Below, piece after piece: positions 1 through 10,790 of a stretch of 64,000 bases of DNA. The stretch covers positions 62,001 to 126,000 of the forward strand of contig NZ_JAMJEZ010000006.1 in the NCBI RefSeq assembly GCF_023544715.1. The letters are read 5' to 3'. This DNA comes from Pseudomonas eutrophicaquae. Lineage in GTDB: Bacteria > Pseudomonadota > Gammaproteobacteria > Pseudomonadales > Pseudomonadaceae. Under the pieces are notes generated by a model that was not told the origin of the DNA, searched no databases, and saw nothing but the letters and a program-made list of their open reading frames with translations. The position numbers were made by a program, and so were the translations under genes. Position 1 is the stretch's first letter, and every line of letters starts with the position of its first letter.

Positions 1-1208
1 CGCACGGCATCGATCACCGACTCGTCGCCCATGTTCTGCAGGATGTCGCAGATCCAGCCGGCCAGCTCGCGGCAGTCAGCTTCCTGGAAGCCGCGGGTGG
101 TGACCGCCGGGGTGCCGATACGCAGGCCAGAGGTGACGAACGGCGAGCGCGGATCGTTCGGTACGGCGTTCTTGTTCACGGTGATGAAGGCGCGGCCGAG
201 GGCAGCGTCCGCATCCTTGCCGGTGATGTCCTGCTTGATCAGGCTGAGCAGGAACAGGTGATTCTGGGTACCACCGGAGACCACATCAAAGCCGCGCTCG
301 ACGAACACGGCAGCCATGGCCTGAGCGTTCTTCACCACCTGCTGCTGGTAGGCCTTGAACTCGTCGGAGAGGGCTTCCTTGAAGCACACCGCCTTGGCAG
401 CGATCACGTGCATCAGCGGGCCGCCCTGGCCGCCCGGGAACACCGCGGAGTTGAGCTTCTTCTCGATCTCCTCGTTGGCACGGGCGAGGATCAGGCCGCC
501 GCGCGGGCCGCGCAGGGTCTTGTGGGTGGTGGTGGTGACCACGTCAGCGAACGGTACCGGGTTCGGGTACACGCCAGCGGCGACCAGACCGGCGACGTGG
601 GCCATGTCGACAAACAGGTAGGCACCGACCTTGTCGGCGATTTCGCGGAAGCGGGCGAAGTCCAGCACCTGCGAGTAGGCGGAGAAGCCGGCGATGATCA
701 TCTTCGGCTGGTGCTCGACGGCCAGACGCTCGATCTCGTCGTAGTCGATCAGACCGGTTTCCGGGTTCAGGCCGTACTGCACGGCGTTGTAGATCTTGCC
801 GGAGAAGTTGACGCTGGCGCCGTGGGTCAGGTGACCGCCGTGGGCCAGGCTCATACCGAGGATGGTGTCGCCCGGCTTGACCAGCGCCTGGAATACCGCG
901 GCGTTGGCCTGCGAGCCGGCGTGCGGCTGGACGTTGGCGTAGTCGGCACCGAACAGCGCCTTGGCGCGGTCTATGGCCAGCTGCTCGACGATGTCGACGT
1001 ACTCGCAGCCGCCGTAGTAGCGCTTGTGCGGGTAGCCTTCGGCGTACTTGTTGGTCAGCACGCTGCCCTGGGCTTCCATCACCGCCGGGCTGGTGTAGTT
1101 CTCGGAGGCGATCAGCTCGATGTGGTCTTCCTGGCGCTGGGCTTCTTGCTCCATGGCGGCAAACAGGTCGGCATCATAGCGGGCGAGGGTCAAATCACGG
1201 CTGAACAT
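1..1208 (-). CDS. glyA: Serine hydroxymethyltransferase, C-terminus cut by window edge
   Basis: PLP-dependent cytosolic enzyme interconverting serine plus tetrahydrofolate and glycine plus 5,10-methylene-THF; it feeds one-carbon metabolism. The reverse strand reads from ATG at 1208 ([16 protein letters not shown]) and stays open to the window edge. About 402 residues are visible, and the usual family length (about 417) implies roughly 15 missing at the C-terminus. Family hallmarks seen are LIASENY near the N-terminus, the active-site lysine in [14 protein letters not shown], and a glycine-rich VFPGGQGGP stretch. It is divergent from ettA with a 225-bp gap. Pseudomonas genomes often carry more than one glyA copy, so this may be one of several. 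Identity is secure. Confidence 0.96.
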   Translation of the reverse strand, partial: MFSRDLTLARYDADLFAAMEQEAQRQEDHIELIASENYTSPAVMEAQGSVLTNKYAEGYPHKRYYGGCEYVDIVEQLAIDRAKALFGADYANVQPHAGSQANAAVFQALVKPGDTILGMSLAHGGHLTHGASVNFSGKIYNAVQYGLNPETGLIDYDEIERLAVEHQPKMIIAGFSAYSQVLDFARFREIADKVGAYLFVDMAHVAGLVAAGVYPNPVPFADVVTTTTHKTLRGPRGGLILARANEEIEKKLNSAVFPGGQGGPLMHVIAAKAVCFKEALSDEFKAYQQQVVKNAQAMAAVFVERGFDVVSGGTQNHLFLLSLIKQDITGKDADAALGRAFITVNKNAVPNDPRSPFVTSGLRIGTPAVTTRGFQEADCRELAGWICDILQNMGDESVIDAV

Positions 1209-1433
1209 GGCGGTCCTCAGGGGATCTGGGCAGAAATGAAGCCGCATTCTACCCCAATGCCTGCGCGCTGGCACATGAATGGCGATCAAGTGAATACGAC
1301 AAAGTGCGCAAGGGCCGCGAGGCGTGCCTGGGCGGTGGTTTGCCCTGTCCTGCGCATTCGGGTAGCTTTGCGCCACGCCCGCAAGGCCCCGTCTGCCTTG
1401 CCTGTTAACCCCTGCAATTACCTCAGGTCCGTC
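1209..1433. promoter_or_regulatory. Divergent glyA/ettA intergenic region
   Basis: This 225-bp gap has no plausible gene. On the minus strand a TAGAAT hexamer (1246-1251) could be the -10 of glyA, about 35 bases before its ATG, without an obvious -35. No riboswitch-like fold or clear ettA promoter was recognised by eye. Confidence 0.35.
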
Positions 1434-3098
<1,665 letters not shown>

Positions 3099-3116
3099 TC
3101 GGCCGCGCTAGCCCTG

Positions 3117-3146
3117 CGAAACCCCGCGCCTCTGGCCGGGGTTTCG
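3117..3146 (+). terminator. Hairpin terminator after ettA
   Basis: Perfect 10-bp inverted repeat (CGAAACCCCG / CGGGGTTTCG) with a 10-nt loop, 18 bases after the ettA stop. The trailing tract is only moderately T-rich. Confidence 0.7.
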
Positions 3147-3243
3147 TCGTTTGGGGCGCCGCCTCTTTTGATGCAGGGCAGTGCAGGGGCGCAAGATCCG
3201 GCCATACTGCAAGGCACATCCACTGCCGCAGGGAGCTGCCGCC

Positions 3244-3570
3244 ATGACCGAATTCAATCCGCAACAGCATCTCGACCAGTTGGCCGATGAGTACCAGCGC
3301 CGGGCCACGGCGATTCGCCGTGACCTCAGCGGGGCGCATTCCGCCGACTTTGCCGAACAGGTTACCGAGCGTGAAAACGACGATGTGCTGCGCGCGCTGC
3401 TGGCCGAGGCGGAAGACGGACTGCAACAGGTGGAGCGCGCCCGCCAGCGGCTGAGCGCCGGGCTGTATGGCCAGTGCGTGCAGTGCGGCGCCTCGATCGG
3501 GGTGGCGCGTCTGAGCGTGCTGCCGACCGCCGAGCGCTGCATGGACTGCCTGCGCGCCAGCGAGGGCTGA
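3244..3570 (+). CDS. Short DksA/TraR-family C4 zinc-finger protein
   Basis: 108-residue protein. The N-terminal two-thirds is an alpha-helical, charged coiled-coil-like region with the acidic pair D46/D47. The C-terminal C4 zinc finger has Cys78-x2-Cys81 and Cys99-x2-Cys102. DksA and TraR proteins insert the coiled coil into the RNA polymerase secondary channel and alter promoter kinetics, often with ppGpp. At 108 residues this is shorter than canonical DksA (about 150), so it is a paralogue rather than dksA itself. Start is the ATG at 3244 (MTEFNPQQ). It stands alone between ettA and the Lon-like protease gene. The RNAP role is inferred from family. Confidence 0.85.
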   Translation: MTEFNPQQHLDQLADEYQRRATAIRRDLSGAHSADFAEQVTERENDDVLRALLAEAEDGLQQVERARQRLSAGLYGQCVQCGASIGVARLSVLPTAERCMDCLRASEG

Positions 3571-3697
3571 AGCACGTGGCCTGCGCTGTTCTTGTCAAGC
3601 GGGGGGGATGGGTCAACAATCGGTGTCCCGATGGCCGGTATGCCGGCCTACGCCGCGCGGTGCTGCCGCGCGTCCGTCACCTCTGTGGAAGACCCCG

Positions 3698-6172
3698 ATG
3701 GCCGATATCTACAACGCCCTCTGCCTGACCCCCGAGCAGCTGAGCAGCCAGTTCGACCCCGATGCCCTGCGTTTTGCCAACACCGACGAGCTGGAGCCGT
3801 TTCTCGGCGTGCTGGGCCAGGAGCGCGCCGTGGAGGCCCTGCAGTTCGGGGTGGCCATGCCGCGCCCGGGCTACAACGTGTTTGTCATGGGCGAGCCGGG
3901 CACCGGGCGTTTCTCCTTCGTGCGCCGCTACCTCAAGGCCGAAGCCAAGCGCCTGCAAACGCCCAGCGACTGGCTGTATGTGAACAATTTCGACGATCCG
4001 CGCGAGCCGCGCGCCCTGCGCCTGCCGGCCGGCACCGCGCAGCAGCTGATTACGGCCATTGAGCAGCTGATCGATAACCTGCTGGCGACCTTCCCGGCGG
4101 TGTTCGAGACCCCGGCCTATCAGCAGAAAAAAGGCGCCATCGACCGCGGCTTCAACCAGCGCTACGACCGCGCGCTGGATGTGGTGGAGAAGCTGGCGCT
4201 TGAGCGCGGCATTGCCCTGTACCGCGACAGCAGCAACATCGCCTTCACACCGATGAAGGATGGTCAGGCGCTGGATGAGGCGGAATTTGCCCAGCTGCCG
4301 GAAGCCGAGCGCGAGCGCTTTCACACCGACGTCAGCGAGCTGGAGGAGCGCCTCAACGAGGAGCTGTCGGCGCTGCCGCAGTGGAAGCGCGAGTCCAGCA
4401 ACCAGCTGCGCCAGCTCAATGAGGAAACCGTCACCCAGGCGCTGGAGCCGCTGCTCTCGCCACTGGCCGGCGAGTACTGCGACAACCCGGATGTCTGCAC
4501 CTGGCTGCAGGCGGTGCAGGCGGACCTGCTCAAGACGGTGGTCGATCAGCTGGTCGAGGACAACCGCAGCGATGCGCAGAAGCGTCAGGCGCTGGCCGAA
4601 TACTACGGCCCTTGCCTGGTGGTCGGTCACGCCCGGGACGGCGGCGCGCCGGTGGTGTTCGAGTCGCACCCGACCTACGACAACCTGTTCGGGCGCATCG
4701 AATACAGCTCCGACCAGGGCGCGCTGTACACCAGCTACCGCCAGCTGCGCCCCGGCGCGCTGCACCGCGCCAATGGCGGCTTCCTGATCCTTGAGGCGGA
4801 AAAGCTGCTCGGCGAGCCGTTCGTCTGGGATGCCCTCAAGCGCGCCCTGCACACCCGGCGGCTGAAGATGGAATCGCCGCTGGCCGAGCTTGGGCGGATT
4901 GCCACGGTGTCGCTGAATCCGCAGGTGCTGCCGCTGCAGGTCAAGGTGGTGATCATCGGTGCCCGCCAGCTGTATTACGCGCTGCAGGAGCTGGACCCGG
5001 ACTTCCAGGAGCTGTTCCGTGTGCTGGCCGATTTCGACGAGGACATTCCGCTGGCCAGCGACAACCTTGAGCAGTTCGCCCAGCTGCTGAAGACCCGCAC
5101 CAGCGAGGAGGGTATGGCGCCCTTGACCGGCGAGGCGGTGGCGCGGCTGGCCACCTACAGCGCACGGCTGGCCGAGCATCAGGGGCGGCTGTCGGCACGG
5201 ATCGGCGATGTGTTCCAGCTGGTCAGCGAGGCGGACTTCATCCGTCAGGTGGCCGGCGATGAGCTGACAGACATCGGCCATATCGAGCGCGCCCTGAAGG
5301 CCAAGGCGACCCGCACCGGGCGCGTCTCGGCGCGCATCCTCGATGACATGCTGGCCGGGGTGATCCTGATCGACACCCAGGGCGCTGCGGTCGGCAAGTG
5401 CAACGGGCTGACCGTGCTGGAGGTCGGTGATTCGGCGTTTGGCGTGCCGGCGCGGATTTCCGCCACGGTCTATCCGGGCAGCTCGGGGATTGTCGATATC
5501 GAGCGCGAGGTCAGCCTCGGGCAGTCGATTCACTCCAAGGGGGTGATGATCCTCACCGGTTATCTGGGCAGCCGCTACGCTCAGAAGTTCCCCCTGGCGA
5601 TCTCGGCAAGCATCGCCCTGGAGCAGTCCTACGGCTATGTCGATGGCGACAGCGCCTCGCTCGGCGAGGTCTGCACGCTGATCTCGGCGCTGTCGCGCAC
5701 GCCGCTCAAACAGTGCTTTGCCATCACCGGCTCGATCAATCAGTTCGGTGAAGTGCAGGCGGTCGGCGGGGTCAACGAGAAGATCGAGGGCTTCTTCCGC
5801 CTCTGCGAGGCGCGCGGGCTGACCGGCGAGCAGGGGGTGATCATTCCCTGGGCCAACGTCTGCAACCTGATGCTCGATGAGCGGGTGCTGCACGCGGTGC
5901 GCGCCGGGTTGTTCAATGTCTATGCGGTGCGCACCGTGGACGAGGCGCTGGGGCTTCTGGTCGGTGAAGAGGTTGGTGTGCTGGGCGAGGATGGCCAGTT
6001 CCCGGCTGGCAGCGTGAATGCCCGGGTGGTCGAGCGGCTGCGCGAGATTGATGCGCTGCTGGATGAGCCGGAAGACGCCGGCGAGGAAGGCGAGAACAAG
6101 GAGGGCGAAAGCAAGGACGGCGAGAGCAAGGCGCCCGCCGAGGCCGCCGCTGAGCCACCTGTGTCCGCCTGA
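3698..6172 (+). CDS. Lon-like ATP-dependent protease (AsrA/AAA_32-S16 type)
   Basis: 824-residue cytoplasmic protease related to Lon but without the Lon N-domain. The N-terminal part holds a P-loop GEPGTGR (residue 65 on) in which the usual Lys is Arg. The central AAA part contains a large insertion of charged helices. The C-terminal S16 domain has the Ser/Lys dyad: Ser652 in DGDSAS and Lys695 in VNEKIEG, spaced 43 residues as in Lon. The tail is Glu/Lys-rich. The most similar studied protein I know of is Pseudomonas aeruginosa AsrA, linked to aminoglycoside stress; applying that role here is inference. The start at ATG 3698 (MADIYNALCL) is preferred over an in-frame upstream ATG at 3608. Confidence 0.88.
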   Translation: MADIYNALCLTPEQLSSQFDPDALRFANTDELEPFLGVLGQERAVEALQFGVAMPRPGYNVFVMGEPGTGRFSFVRRYLKAEAKRLQTPSDWLYVNNFDDPREPRALRLPAGTAQQLITAIEQLIDNLLATFPAVFETPAYQQKKGAIDRGFNQRYDRALDVVEKLALERGIALYRDSSNIAFTPMKDGQALDEAEFAQLPEAERERFHTDVSELEERLNEELSALPQWKRESSNQLRQLNEETVTQALEPLLSPLAGEYCDNPDVCTWLQAVQADLLKTVVDQLVEDNRSDAQKRQALAEYYGPCLVVGHARDGGAPVVFESHPTYDNLFGRIEYSSDQGALYTSYRQLRPGALHRANGGFLILEAEKLLGEPFVWDALKRALHTRRLKMESPLAELGRIATVSLNPQVLPLQVKVVIIGARQLYYALQELDPDFQELFRVLADFDEDIPLASDNLEQFAQLLKTRTSEEGMAPLTGEAVARLATYSARLAEHQGRLSARIGDVFQLVSEADFIRQVAGDELTDIGHIERALKAKATRTGRVSARILDDMLAGVILIDTQGAAVGKCNGLTVLEVGDSAFGVPARISATVYPGSSGIVDIEREVSLGQSIHSKGVMILTGYLGSRYAQKFPLAISASIALEQSYGYVDGDSASLGEVCTLISALSRTPLKQCFAITGSINQFGEVQAVGGVNEKIEGFFRLCEARGLTGEQGVIIPWANVCNLMLDERVLHAVRAGLFNVYAVRTVDEALGLLVGEEVGVLGEDGQFPAGSVNARVVERLREIDALLDEPEDAGEEGENKEGESKDGESKAPAEAAAEPPVSA

Positions 6173-6190
6173 ACGGACCACTGGTCCGTT
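6172..6190 (+). terminator. Short inverted repeat after the Lon-like gene
   Basis: 9-bp perfect arms (AACGGACCA / TGGTCCGTT) beginning at the stop codon of the protease gene, with a one-base loop as drawn (a larger loop is more realistic). No long T-tract, so it may be a weak terminator or a palindromic site. Confidence 0.45.
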
Positions 6191-6274
6191 GTATGCGCCC
6201 GCCAGACCGGTGGCCTGTTGCTACGCGGAGTGCGGGTCTAGTCTGAGACCAATACTTGGGCGAGGCGGGCGATC

Positions 6275-6601
6275 ATGAGCAGCATCCACTGTCTGCGGCG
6301 GCAGTTTCCGGGCATCACCACGCGGGTCGAGCTGAGCGTCTGCCCGCTGGCCGGTGCCCGCGGCCTGCACATGCTGTTCTGCGCGGTCGGCATGGATGGC
6401 CTGCAGCCTTCGATTGTGCGGGCCCAGGGGCCGTTTCATGGCCATGCCGCGGCCGAGGCGCATCTGCAGGCGCTTCTGGCGAGCCTGGCTGAACAGGGTT
6501 ACCAGCCGCTGGAGGCGCTGCCGATCTGGGCGCTGCACCTGCAGGCCGAGCGGCGCCGGCAGAATGCGGCGCGCGGCTACCCGTGCCATGGCTGCCGTTA
6601 G
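6275..6601 (+). CDS. Small conserved-looking protein of unknown function
   Basis: 108 residues from ATG 6275 (MSSIHCLRRQFPGI). I do not recognise the family. It has no signal peptide or membrane helix; the middle is moderately hydrophobic and the C-terminal half is Ala/Leu-rich helical. It ends with a Cys-His-Gly-Cys motif just before the stop. Codon use is G/C-ending like its neighbours, supporting a real gene. It lies between the Lon-like protease and the YqhA-type gene on the same strand, with gaps of about 100 and 80 bases, so co-transcription is possible but not shown. Confidence 0.6.
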   Translation: MSSIHCLRRQFPGITTRVELSVCPLAGARGLHMLFCAVGMDGLQPSIVRAQGPFHGHAAAEAHLQALLASLAEQGYQPLEALPIWALHLQAERRRQNAARGYPCHGCR

Positions 6602-6679
6602 CAGCGCGGAGCCTGGCTGCGAAGCGGCGGTTGCTACGGATATACTGCGCGCCCGATCCCTGAAGTCCGATTGCCTGCC

Positions 6680-7168
6680 ATGGAACGATTGCTCGAAAAC
6701 ACCATGTACGCCGCCCGCTGGCTGCTTGCGCCGATCTACTTCGGCCTCTCGCTGGGCCTTTTGGCGCTGGCCCTGAAGTTCTTTCAGGAAATCTTCCACA
6801 TCCTGCCCCACGTCTTCGACAAGAGCGAAGCGGACCTGATTCTGGTGCTGCTGTCACTGATCGACATGGCGCTGGTCGGTGGTTTGCTGGTGATGGTCAT
6901 GATCTCCGGCTACGAGAATTTCGTTTCGCAGCTGGACATCGAGGAGGGCAAGGAGAAGCTCGACTGGCTCGGCAAGATGGACTCCGGCTCGCTGAAGATG
7001 AAGGTCGCCGCCTCGATCGTGGCGATCTCCTCGATCCACCTGCTGCGCATGTTCATGGACGCGCAGAAGATCGATAACGACAAGCTGCTCTGGTACGTGA
7101 TCATCCACATGACCTTCGTGGTCTCGGCGTTTGCCATGGGTTATCTGGAGCGAATCACCAAGCACTGA
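6680..7168 (+). CDS. YqhA / UPF0114 family inner-membrane protein
   Basis: 162-residue membrane protein with hydrophobic helices near residues 10-30, 45-75, 105-125 and 135-155, separated by charged segments (for example [20 protein letters not shown]). This layout and the sequence match E. coli YqhA (164 residues, UPF0114), whose function is not established. The start is ATG 6680 ([14 protein letters not shown]); a TTG three codons upstream is also in frame. A strong terminator follows. Confidence 0.9.
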   Translation: MERLLENTMYAARWLLAPIYFGLSLGLLALALKFFQEIFHILPHVFDKSEADLILVLLSLIDMALVGGLLVMVMISGYENFVSQLDIEEGKEKLDWLGKMDSGSLKMKVAASIVAISSIHLLRMFMDAQKIDNDKLLWYVIIHMTFVVSAFAMGYLERITKH

Positions 7169-7187
7169 GCCTGCGCGGCGCGCATTG

Positions 7188-7223
7188 ACGCCCGGCTGTC
7201 CCCTGGATAGGCCGGGCGTTTTT
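7188..7223 (+). terminator. Rho-independent terminator after yqhA-like gene
   Basis: ACGCCCGGC / GCCGGGCGT stem (7188-7196, 7211-7219) followed by a run of five T. Confidence 0.88.
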
Positions 7224-7319
7224 GTCTGGACGCTCGGGGCGCGATGGTCTGTCCGGGGTTATGCAAAATCTTGTACGATTCGGTTAACCTGTACAGATTA
7301 CGTGATCCGAGGGGATGCC

Positions 7320-7631
7320 ATGAAGCTGCACGAACTGATCGCCCATGCCCAGGCCGGGCGCATCGAATCGCTCGACCTGATCTCCATCGAAGGCGGGATC
7401 TACCTGCTGGAGGCCCGCATGGACGGGCGTATCCACAGCCTGCGTGACGGGCGCGACAAGACCATGCACCTGCGCTCGGTCGAACATGCCCGCGATCTGC
7501 TCGAGCAGGCCCCTGAGCTGCCGTTCCATCTGGTACACGCCTGCGCTTATGACGAGATGTGCGGCCTCAGCGAGGGCCGCCGCGAGCCGCTGCGCCTGCC
7601 GATCAGCATGCGCTCGCAGTGGAGCAGCTGA
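7320..7631 (+). CDS. DUF6482 family protein
   Basis: 103-residue soluble protein from ATG 7320 (MKLHELIAHAQAGRIESLDL), preceded by a GGGG-type Shine-Dalgarno. It matches, from memory, the small Pseudomonas family DUF6482; function is unknown. No membrane segment, signal or metal motif is seen. Its C-terminal coding sequence overlaps the first codons of the nuclease gene that follows, so it is probably translated from the same mRNA. The family assignment is moderately sure and the gene itself is well supported. Confidence 0.75.
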   Translation: MKLHELIAHAQAGRIESLDLISIEGGIYLLEARMDGRIHSLRDGRDKTMHLRSVEHARDLLEQAPELPFHLVHACAYDEMCGLSEGRREPLRLPISMRSQWSS

Positions 7632-9019
7632 GCGCACTGTTCGGCAGCCGTGCGCTGGCGGTGCTGGATGTTGAGACCACCGGCCTGCATCCTCAGCGTG
7701 ACCGGATCTGGGAGCTGGCGATCCTGCTGATCGATCAGGGCCAGGTGAGCGGTCGGCGCAGCTGGCTGCTGGATCCAGGCTTTGCCCTGCCGGCCAGCAT
7801 CTCGGCGCTCTGCGGGGTGTTGCCGCAGGAGCTGGTCGGCCAGCCGCGCTTTGCCGAGATTGCCGATGAGCTGATGCAGGCGCTGCGCGGGCGGGTGCTG
7901 GTCGGGCATAACCTGCGCTTTGACCTGGCCTTCCTGCGGCAGGCGCTCCTCGAATGCGCGCAGCCCTTGCGGGTCCGCCAGCTCTGTACTCTGCGTCTGG
8001 CGCGCAGCATTTGCCCACAGCTCAGCAGCCATAGTCTGGACGCGTTGTGCGAGCACTTTGCCATTGCGCGCTTCATCCAGCACCGCGCGCTGGCGGATGC
8101 CGAGGCCACCTGGGCGCTGCTGCAACACTTGGCCCACCGCGATGCCCCGGCGGTGCAGCAGGCGCTGGGTGCGCAGCTGCGCAAGGCGGCGGTGCCGCGG
8201 CATCTGCAGGCCGAGGATCTCAGTGCGCTGCCCGAGCGGCCCGGTGTGTACTACTTCTACGGCGACAATCAGGCGCTTCTGTATGTCGGCAAGAGCCGCA
8301 ACCTGCGCCGCCGCGTGCAGTCGCATTTCCAGAATGATTACGCCAGCCGACGCAGCCTGCAGATTGCCCAGCAGATCCGCGAGATCCGTGTGCAGCCGAC
8401 CGCCGGCGAGCTGGGTGCGCTGCTGTTGGAGGCGGCCGAGGTGGCGCGTCTGCAGCCGTTGTACAACCGTCAGCTGCGTCGCCAGCGCGAGCTGCTCAGC
8501 TGGTCGCTGGAGCCGGGCGAGGGCGGCTGTGTGCCAGTGCTGCGCCCGCTGCAGACGCTACGCCCCGGCAGTCAGCATGCCGGACTGTTCCGCGCCCGGC
8601 GCGAGGCGCTTGGCTGGCTGCGCGCACTGGCTCGCGCGCGTGGCCTGTGCCTGCGCCTGCTCAGGTTGGAAAAGGGCCAGGGCGCCTGCTTTGCCGCCCA
8701 GCTTGGCCAATGCCGGGGCGCCTGCTGCGGCCGCGAGAGCCGCGCCGAGCACGACGCCCGGCTGCGCGAGGGCTGCTCGCGCCTGCAGGTGGCCGACTGG
8801 CCGTGGCGTGGTGCGGTGGCGCTGGTCGAGCGCGATCCGCAGCATGGCCTCAGTCAGTGGCATGTGCTCGACGGCTGGCGGCATCTGGGCAGCTGCGAGG
8901 ACCCGGCGGCGATTCCGGCCCTGCTGGCGCGCGCCGAGGCGCCTTTTACCCGCGACACCTACCGCATCCTGCGCAGTCACCTGCGCCGTCATCCCGATAT
9001 GGAGCTGATCGAACTGTGA
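7619..9019 (+). CDS. DnaQ-type 3'-5' exonuclease fused to GIY-YIG nuclease domain
   Basis: 466 residues from GTG 7619, which overlaps the upstream gene by 13 bases; an in-frame ATG at 7559 would overlap it by 73. The N-terminal DEDD exonuclease has DVETTG (Exo I), GHNLRFDLAFL (Exo II) and H-x4-D in HRALADAEAT (Exo III). A UvrC/Cho-like GIY-YIG domain follows: GVYYFYG, then YVGKSRNLRRRV, a Glu in LLLEAAE and PLYNR. The C-terminal region contains a Cys-rich stretch (QCRGACCGR). All catalytic residues appear intact. The probable role is DNA-damage processing, inferred from domains. It overlaps the photolyase gene by 4 bases, suggesting coupled translation. Confidence 0.88.
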   Translation: MEQLSALFGSRALAVLDVETTGLHPQRDRIWELAILLIDQGQVSGRRSWLLDPGFALPASISALCGVLPQELVGQPRFAEIADELMQALRGRVLVGHNLRFDLAFLRQALLECAQPLRVRQLCTLRLARSICPQLSSHSLDALCEHFAIARFIQHRALADAEATWALLQHLAHRDAPAVQQALGAQLRKAAVPRHLQAEDLSALPERPGVYYFYGDNQALLYVGKSRNLRRRVQSHFQNDYASRRSLQIAQQIREIRVQPTAGELGALLLEAAEVARLQPLYNRQLRRQRELLSWSLEPGEGGCVPVLRPLQTLRPGSQHAGLFRARREALGWLRALARARGLCLRLLRLEKGQGACFAAQLGQCRGACCGRESRAEHDARLREGCSRLQVADWPWRGAVALVERDPQHGLSQWHVLDGWRHLGSCEDPAAIPALLARAEAPFTRDTYRILRSHLRRHPDMELIEL

Positions 9020-10560
9020 ACCCACCCAAGACCGGGGCGCTGCGGCTGATCCTTGGTGATCAGCTGTCCTTTGAACTGGCCTCGCTGGCTGACCTTGACC
9101 CGTTGCACGACCGGGTGCTGCTGGCCGAGGTGGTCGAGGAAGCCACCCATGTGCCGCACCATCCGCAGAAGATCGCCTTTTTGTTCAGCGCCATGCGCCA
9201 CTTTGCCGAGGCGCTGCGCGCACGCGGCGTGACGGTGGACTATGTGACCCTGGATGACCCGGACAACACCGGCAGCCTGGTCGGTGAGCTGCAGCGCCAT
9301 GTGGCGCGCTGGCAGCCTTCCAGCATTCATGTCACCGAGGCCGGTGACTGGCGGGTCGAGCAGTCGCTGCGCGGCAGCGGCCTGCCGATCACCTGGCATG
9401 CCGATCAGCGTTTTCTCTGCTCGCGTGAGGCATTTGCGCGCTGGGCCAAGGGCAAGAAGCAGCTGCGCATGGAGTTCTTCTACCGCGAGATGCGCCGCCA
9501 GAGTGGCCTGCTTCTGGAGCCAGACGGTAGCCCGCTGGGCGGGGCGTGGAATTTTGATGCCGATAACCGCAAGGCGCTGCCCAAGGACTTCAAGGCGCCG
9601 CCGCTGCGTCGCTTTGCCGCCGATGCGATCACCCGCGAGGTGCTGGCGCTGGTCGCTGCGCGCTTTGCCGATCACTACGGGCGCTCGGAGGCCTTCGATT
9701 ACCCGGTGACCCATGCCGAGGCCGAGGCGCTCTGGCAGCACTTTCTCGAGCATGCGCTGGCCGAGTTTGGCGACTATCAGGATGCGATGGCCCGCGGTGA
9801 GCCGTTCCTGTTCCACGCCAGGATCAGCGCGGCGCTGAATGTCGGGCTGCTCGATGTGCGCCGCCTGTGTGCCGATGTGCAGGCGGCGTTTTTTGCCGGG
9901 CGGGTGGCGCTGAATGCCGCCGAGGGCTTTATCCGGCAGCTGATCGGCTGGCGTGAGTATGTGCGCGGGATCTACTGGCTGCAGATGCCGGACTACGCCA
10001 CGCGCAATGCGTTCGGCAACACCCGCGCGCTGCCGGCGTTCTACTGGAATGGCCAGACGCGCATGCAGTGCATGCGCCAGACGATCGATCAGACCCTCGA
10101 ATACGCCTACGCGCACCACATCCAGCGCCTGATGGTCACCGGCAACTTTGCCCTGCTGGCCGGGATTGCCCCGCAGCAGATCAGCGACTGGTACCTGGCG
10201 GTGTACATGGACGCCTTCGAGTGGGTCGAGCTGCCCAATGTGCTGGGCATGGTCATGCACGCCGATGGCGGCTACCTCGGCTCCAAGCCGTACTGCGCCA
10301 GCGGTCAGTACATCAAGCGCATGTCCGATTATTGCAGCGGCTGTGCCTACAAGGTGGCGGAGAGTACCGGTGCGCGTGCCTGCCCGTTCAATGCGCTGTA
10401 CTGGCATTTTCTGATCCGCCACCGCGAGCAGCTGCGCGGCAATCCGCGCCTGGCGCTGACCTACAAGAACCTGGAGCGCATGCCCGAGGCGCGCCGTGAG
10501 GCGCTCTGGGCCTGGGGCGAACACTTGCTGGCGCGGCTGGATGCGGGGGAGATGCTGTGA
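9016..10560 (+). CDS. Iron-sulfur (FeS-BCP/PhrB-type) photolyase-related protein
   Basis: 514-residue cryptochrome/photolyase-family protein of the iron-sulfur class, whose studied member (Agrobacterium PhrB) repairs (6-4) photoproducts. The N-terminus ([16 protein letters not shown]) is the Rossmann-like antenna domain; the C-terminal two-thirds is the helical FAD domain. Four cysteines fit the [4Fe-4S] ligand pattern: Cys352, Cys440, Cys443 and Cys456, with spacings 88, 3 and 13 as in PhrB. The start is GTG 9016 inside the overlap with the nuclease gene. A DUF2256 gene overlaps its 3' end by 4 bases. Repair specificity is inferred, not seen. Confidence 0.92.
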   Translation: MNPPKTGALRLILGDQLSFELASLADLDPLHDRVLLAEVVEEATHVPHHPQKIAFLFSAMRHFAEALRARGVTVDYVTLDDPDNTGSLVGELQRHVARWQPSSIHVTEAGDWRVEQSLRGSGLPITWHADQRFLCSREAFARWAKGKKQLRMEFFYREMRRQSGLLLEPDGSPLGGAWNFDADNRKALPKDFKAPPLRRFAADAITREVLALVAARFADHYGRSEAFDYPVTHAEAEALWQHFLEHALAEFGDYQDAMARGEPFLFHARISAALNVGLLDVRRLCADVQAAFFAGRVALNAAEGFIRQLIGWREYVRGIYWLQMPDYATRNAFGNTRALPAFYWNGQTRMQCMRQTIDQTLEYAYAHHIQRLMVTGNFALLAGIAPQQISDWYLAVYMDAFEWVELPNVLGMVMHADGGYLGSKPYCASGQYIKRMSDYCSGCAYKVAESTGARACPFNALYWHFLIRHREQLRGNPRLALTYKNLERMPEARREALWAWGEHLLARLDAGEML

Positions 10561-10706
10561 GAAAGAAGTCCGATCTGCCGGTGAAGACCTGTGTGGTCTG
10601 CGGCCTGCCGTTCACCTGGCGCAAGAAGTGGGAGCGCTGCTGGGAGGAGGTGCGCTACTGCTCGGAGCGCTGCCGGCGCCAGCGCCGCACGGTGTCGGAG
10701 CCCTAA
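10557..10706 (+). CDS. DUF2256 zinc-finger-like small protein
   Basis: 49-residue protein starting at GTG 10557, which overlaps the photolyase stop codon by 4 bases. It has four cysteines in two pairs (Cys12-x2-Cys15 and Cys35-x3-Cys39), plus Cys28 and many basic and Trp residues ([12 protein letters not shown]), as in DUF2256. This family is commonly encoded beside photolyase/cryptochrome genes; its function is not known to me. The gene is below the size many gene callers accept. The Cys pairs suggest a metal-binding knuckle. Confidence 0.82.
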   Translation: MRKKSDLPVKTCVVCGLPFTWRKKWERCWEEVRYCSERCRRQRRTVSEP

Positions 10707-10790
10707 GCGCCGCGCCGCCGTGCGGGATGACGGATCCCCGGCGCAGGTGTGCTAGGCTGCGCGGCCTCATTCCCACGACTTGGAGTTCCC

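Noticed and set aside
258-1433. N-terminal extension of ettA frame to 946 residues
   Set aside because: The extension is the complement of glyA; EttA homology begins at ATG 1434.
1209-1433. Glycine or SAM/THF riboswitch before glyA
   Set aside because: The leader is too short (under 40 bases from the likely -10) and shows no recognisable aptamer.
3677-6181. 834-residue minus-strand open frame opposite the Lon-like protease
   Set aside because: Shadow of a gene with intact catalytic motifs on the plus strand.
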